This document shows, piece after piece, positions 12,849-15,549 of a DNA stretch of 15,549 bases. How positions within the stretch are numbered: position 1 is the stretch's first letter; each line of letters starts with the position of its first letter. The stretch comes from an uncultured Muribaculaceae bacterium (GTDB taxonomy: Bacteria; Bacteroidota; Bacteroidia; Bacteroidales; Muribaculaceae), in assembly GCA_910579105.1 (NCBI GenBank), contig CAJTRT010000049.1:1-15549 (forward strand), written 5' to 3'. Under the pieces are notes generated by a model, which saw only the letters and a program-made list of their open reading frames with translations, was not told where the DNA came from and searched no databases. The translations under genes and the position numbers were made by a program.

Positions 12849-14273
12849 TTAAAGTTTGATGGAGTGGCGGGCTTTTTCGTAGAGGGACAGGACTCCGCGG
12901 ACGTAGGCGACGGTCTCGCGGCCACGGAAGTAGCCTGAGCGGCACACGGGGTCCTGGTAATACTCAGGTTTGGCCTTCATCAGCAGGGCGCTCTCGACGT
13001 TGCCTTCCCACAGCTGCGGGTCCTTGCCGTATTTCTTGGCGAGGGCTATCGCGTCGTAGACGTGGCCGATGCCGGAGTTGTAGGCGGCGATTACGAATTT
13101 GCGGCGTTCCGCGGGGTCGGCGACGCGCCGGGCGAGCATGCGGTCGAGGTCGGCCATTATACGCGAGGCGGCGGCTACGGAGGCCTCGGGGTTTGTCATC
13201 TTGTCGGCTGGGAGGCCGTACGCGCGGGCTGTGCGCGGCATTATCTGCATAAGTCCGCGTGCTCCCGCCCAGCTTACGCGGGTTGTGTCGAAGTTGCTCT
13301 CCTTGTAGGCCTGCGCGGCGAGTATGCGCCAGTCCCAACCTATTTTTTCCGCGTATTTGCGGAAATACTCGTCGTAGGGGGACATGCGGCCTCTCGACAG
13401 GTCGAGGTCAAGCCGCACTCCTGGAGCTTCCTTGCTCATCTCGAAGTAGCGTTTGAGCAGTTCTGCCTGGCGTTTGTGGGGGGTCTCTTCGGCGAAGTAG
13501 GCGTTTACGGAGTCGCCGAGCCATTCCATGCCGGGGGCGACACCCCACCGGGCCCTCTGGGGGAAGCTGACCGCCAGTGATGTGTCGAGCCGCGGGTAGT
13601 ATTTCCTGTTGATCCGCGCTATGTCGCTGTCGACCACCGTGAGGGGGATCTCGCCGTCGGACACCATTTCGATCAGGTCTTCCGTGATGAGCGTGTCGCG
13701 GTCGACGGAGTGTATCCTCACCCCGCCCCCCAGCTCGTTGTCGAGGTTCTCGAGGCGGTGGAGATACTTTGAATGGGCCTCGACAAACACGTCTTTCCCG
13801 ACGAGCTGGGTGACGTCGGTGATTTCGGGACGGCCGTTTTTCAAGGGCTGCACGAGTACCTGGTGGGACATCGTTTCGGGGCCGCAGGGTACGACCTTTG
13901 AGCGATATTCAGCGGTGACGGGCACTTCGTAAGCCGCGAGGTCGACGCGTCCGCTGTCGAGCATCTCCACCATGGCGTGCAGGGAGGGGGCGACAGTGAG
14001 GTCGAGAACCATCCCCCGGTCTTCGGCGAACTGCTTGACGAGGGAGTAGTCGTAGCCCATCGGCTCGTCGCGGTATAGGAAGTAGGAGGATGGGCTGTAA
14101 AGAGTGGCCACGCGGAGCGTGTCGGGGAGCCGGTGTTCCTGGGTCAGGGCCGCGGTTTCAGAGCGGCGGTTGCGCGAGAAAGTGGCGAGGATGATGCCAC
14201 CCGCGACCACGATGAGCACGAAAGGGAGCGCCCGTCGCAGACGGCGGACGGAGTCAGTATTCAAAGACACCAT
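12849..14273 (-). CDS. mltF: MltF-like membrane-bound lytic transglycosylase
   Basis: A 474-residue envelope enzyme of the MltF type, which cleaves peptidoglycan glycan strands to leave 1,6-anhydro ends. One N-terminal hydrophobic segment (about 15-31) anchors it. Residues about 50-280 form a solute-binding (SBP_bac_3-like) domain, which in MltF regulates the enzyme. The C-terminal SLT domain (about 300-450) has catalytic Glu325 in AQAYKESNFD, then GARGLMQIMPRTARAYGL (337-354) and AAYNSGIGHV (396-405), all hallmarks of lysozyme-like transglycosylases. Its start overlaps the end of purM by 20 bases, implying translational coupling and a shared transcript. The stop is followed directly by the pyrimidine tract and repeat copy B. 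The start at 14273 gives a short basic tail before the membrane segment, as expected. Confidence 0.93.
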   Translation of the reverse strand: MVSLNTDSVRRLRRALPFVLIVVAGGIILATFSRNRRSETAALTQEHRLPDTLRVATLYSPSSYFLYRDEPMGYDYSLVKQFAEDRGMVLDLTVAPSLHAMVEMLDSGRVDLAAYEVPVTAEYRSKVVPCGPETMSHQVLVQPLKNGRPEITDVTQLVGKDVFVEAHSKYLHRLENLDNELGGGVRIHSVDRDTLITEDLIEMVSDGEIPLTVVDSDIARINRKYYPRLDTSLAVSFPQRARWGVAPGMEWLGDSVNAYFAEETPHKRQAELLKRYFEMSKEAPGVRLDLDLSRGRMSPYDEYFRKYAEKIGWDWRILAAQAYKESNFDTTRVSWAGARGLMQIMPRTARAYGLPADKMTNPEASVAAASRIMADLDRMLARRVADPAERRKFVIAAYNSGIGHVYDAIALAKKYGKDPQLWEGNVESALLMKAKPEYYQDPVCRSGYFRGRETVAYVRGVLSLYEKARHSIKL

Positions 14274-15420
14274 GCTCCGATTTGATGGTCAGGCGGTTTG
14301 TGTCGGAAGCCTCGACACGGCCCACCACCCGGGCCTCGATGTTGAAGGCGCGTGAGACATCCATGACCTCTTCGGCTTTGTCGGCGGAGGTGTAGACTTC
14401 CATGCGGTGGCCCATATTGAACACCTTGTACATCTCTTTCCAGTCGGTTCCGGACTGCTCCTGTATCAGGCGGAACAGCGGGGGTGTCGGGAAGAGGTTA
14501 TCCTTGACGACGTGCACGCCGTCGACGAAATGCATCACCTTTGTCTGCGCCCCTCCGGTGCAGTGCACCATTCCGTGAATGTCGGGGCGCATAAGTTCGA
14601 GCAGCCGTTTTATCACCGGGGCGTATGTGCGGGTGGGGGAAAGGACGAGCCTGCCCGCGTCGAGGGGGGTGCCCTCGACAGGTGTAGTGAGGTCCATGGC
14701 TCCGCTGTAAGCGAGTTCGGCGGGCATGGCGTTGTCGTAAGTCTCGGGGAAGAGGTCGCGGACTGATGCCGAGAACACGTCATGGCGCGCGGAGGTCAGG
14801 CCGTTGCTTCCCATACCACCGTTGTAGCAGTCCTCGTAGGTTGCCTGTCCGAAAGAGGCGAGGCCCACGATCACGTCGCCGGGACGGATGTTTGCGTTGT
14901 CGATCACCCGGTCGCGGCGCATGCGGCAGGTGACGGTTGAGTCGACGATTATGGTGCGCACGAGGTCGCCCACGTCGGCGGTCTCGCCACCTGTGCCGTA
15001 GACCGACACGCCGAGCTGGCGGAGGCGTTGCAGCAGGTCCTCGGTTCCGTTGATTATGGCCGCGATCACCTCGCCGGGAATCAGGCGCTTGTTGCGGCCG
15101 ATGGTTGACGATACCAGGATGTTGTCGGTGGCGCCGACACAGAGAAGGTCGTCGATGTTCATTATCAGCGCGTCCTGGGCGATACCGCTCCAAACGGAGA
15201 GGTCGCCGGTCTTTTTCCAGTAGGCGTAGGCGAGGGCCGACTTTGTTCCGGCGCCGTCGGCGTGCATGATGTCGCACCACTGCGGGTCACCGCCGAGAAT
15301 GTCGGGGATGATTTTGCAGAAAGCCTTAGGGAACAGGCCCTTGTCGATGTTGCGGATCGCGGCGTGTACATCTTCCTTCGCGGCAGAGACGCCGCGCATC
15401 ATATATCGTTCGTTGGACAT
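14254..15420 (-). CDS. purM: Phosphoribosylformylglycinamidine cyclo-ligase (AIR synthase) PurM
   Basis: PurM closes the imidazole ring in purine synthesis, converting FGAM and ATP to AIR, in the cytoplasm. The 388-residue length is longer than E. coli PurM (about 345) but matches what I know of Bacteroidota homologues. Motifs run in family order: DGAGTK (55-60), MNIDDLLCVGA (87-97), GTGGETADV (142-150), GLASFG (187-191 region), SNGLTSARHDVF (205-216), SPTRTYAPVI (261-270), HCTGGAQTK (286-294) and FNMGHRMEVY (334-343). The last replaces the more usual FNMGVGM, a change I take as lineage-typical rather than a defect. It lies 35 bases after the cdsA stop and overlaps the mltF start, so cdsA–purM–mltF look like one unit. 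No promoter is visible in the short gap. Confidence 0.95.
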   Translation of the reverse strand: MSNERYMMRGVSAAKEDVHAAIRNIDKGLFPKAFCKIIPDILGGDPQWCDIMHADGAGTKSALAYAYWKKTGDLSVWSGIAQDALIMNIDDLLCVGATDNILVSSTIGRNKRLIPGEVIAAIINGTEDLLQRLRQLGVSVYGTGGETADVGDLVRTIIVDSTVTCRMRRDRVIDNANIRPGDVIVGLASFGQATYEDCYNGGMGSNGLTSARHDVFSASVRDLFPETYDNAMPAELAYSGAMDLTTPVEGTPLDAGRLVLSPTRTYAPVIKRLLELMRPDIHGMVHCTGGAQTKVMHFVDGVHVVKDNLFPTPPLFRLIQEQSGTDWKEMYKVFNMGHRMEVYTSADKAEEVMDVSRAFNIEARVVGRVEASDTNRLTIKSEHGVFEY

Positions 15421-15455
15421 AGCTTGAATGGGTGATTAGCGGTAATTTTGAGGGT

Positions 15456-15549
15456 TCAGACCAAGGCGTAAGCGGCGAGCGCGAGCAGGTATGCCATGAC
15501 CGCCGGGGAGACGAGCAGGAGGGAGTCTACGCGGTCGAGTATTCCACCA
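15456..15549 (-). CDS. cdsA: Phosphatidate cytidylyltransferase CdsA, C-terminal end only
   Basis: Only the last 31 codons are in the window; the gene continues beyond the right edge. The fragment reads GGILDRVDSLLLVSPAVMAY and ends AAYALV. GG-x-x-DR-x-D is the end of the CdsA family signature, whose Asp residues bind metal and substrate in making CDP-diacylglycerol from phosphatidate and CTP at the inner membrane. A hydrophobic helix follows, as expected at the CdsA C-terminus. It is upstream of purM on the same strand with a 35-base gap. Confidence 0.85.
   Translation of the reverse strand, partial: GGILDRVDSLLLVSPAVMAYLLALAAYALV

Overview
The window looks like chromosomal DNA of a GC-rich member of the Bacteroidales, plausibly Muribaculaceae (family-level placement is inference). 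The evidence is an lpxD–lpxC/fabZ–lpxA cluster with LpxC fused to FabZ, a DUF3332 lipoprotein, a PorT-like OmpA barrel, a Bacteroidales-type C-terminal sorting tail, and promoters of the Bacteroidota type (TTTG, about 19-20 bases, TAnnTTTG). No tRNA, rRNA, CRISPR array, phage or insertion sequence was seen.

Layout. (1) 1-2481, minus strand: an OmpA-family outer-membrane protein followed after six bases by a von Willebrand A (VWA) lipoprotein that runs off the left edge; together they look like a surface-exposed pair. (2) 2482-2834: an unusually AT-rich divergent control region with two promoters, repeats, and a promoter-to-terminator unit too short for a normal gene. (3) 2835-3539: a DUF2461 protein, followed by about 320 bases of almost pure pyrimidine and a GC-rich repeat. 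(4) 4073-5668, minus: a secreted two-module protein with its own promoter and terminator. (5) 5956-9252, minus: lipid A genes in the order lpxD, lpxC/fabZ, lpxA, closed by a strong terminator. (6) 9469-11553, plus: a secreted type I pullulanase ending at a strong terminator. (7) 11968-15549, minus: cdsA (partial), purM, an MltF-like lytic transglycosylase and a DUF3332 lipoprotein.

Most genes serve the cell envelope: LpxD, LpxC and LpxA build the lipid A precursor, FabZ links this to fatty acid synthesis, CdsA makes CDP-diacylglycerol for phospholipids, MltF cuts peptidoglycan, and the OmpA, VWA, sorted and DUF3332 proteins are exported. PurM (purines) and PulA (alpha-glucans) are the metabolic exceptions.

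The most unusual feature is a family of composite intergenic elements. Two conserved GC-rich modules (M1, about 36 bases; M2, 29 bases) recur at 3859-3963, 12562-12635 and 11816-11893, always in the sense direction just after a stop codon. In two of the three places they are preceded by a long pyrimidine tract on the RNA-like strand. This looks like a repeated 3'-end element, possibly for Rho-dependent termination or RNA protection. I know of no description of it.
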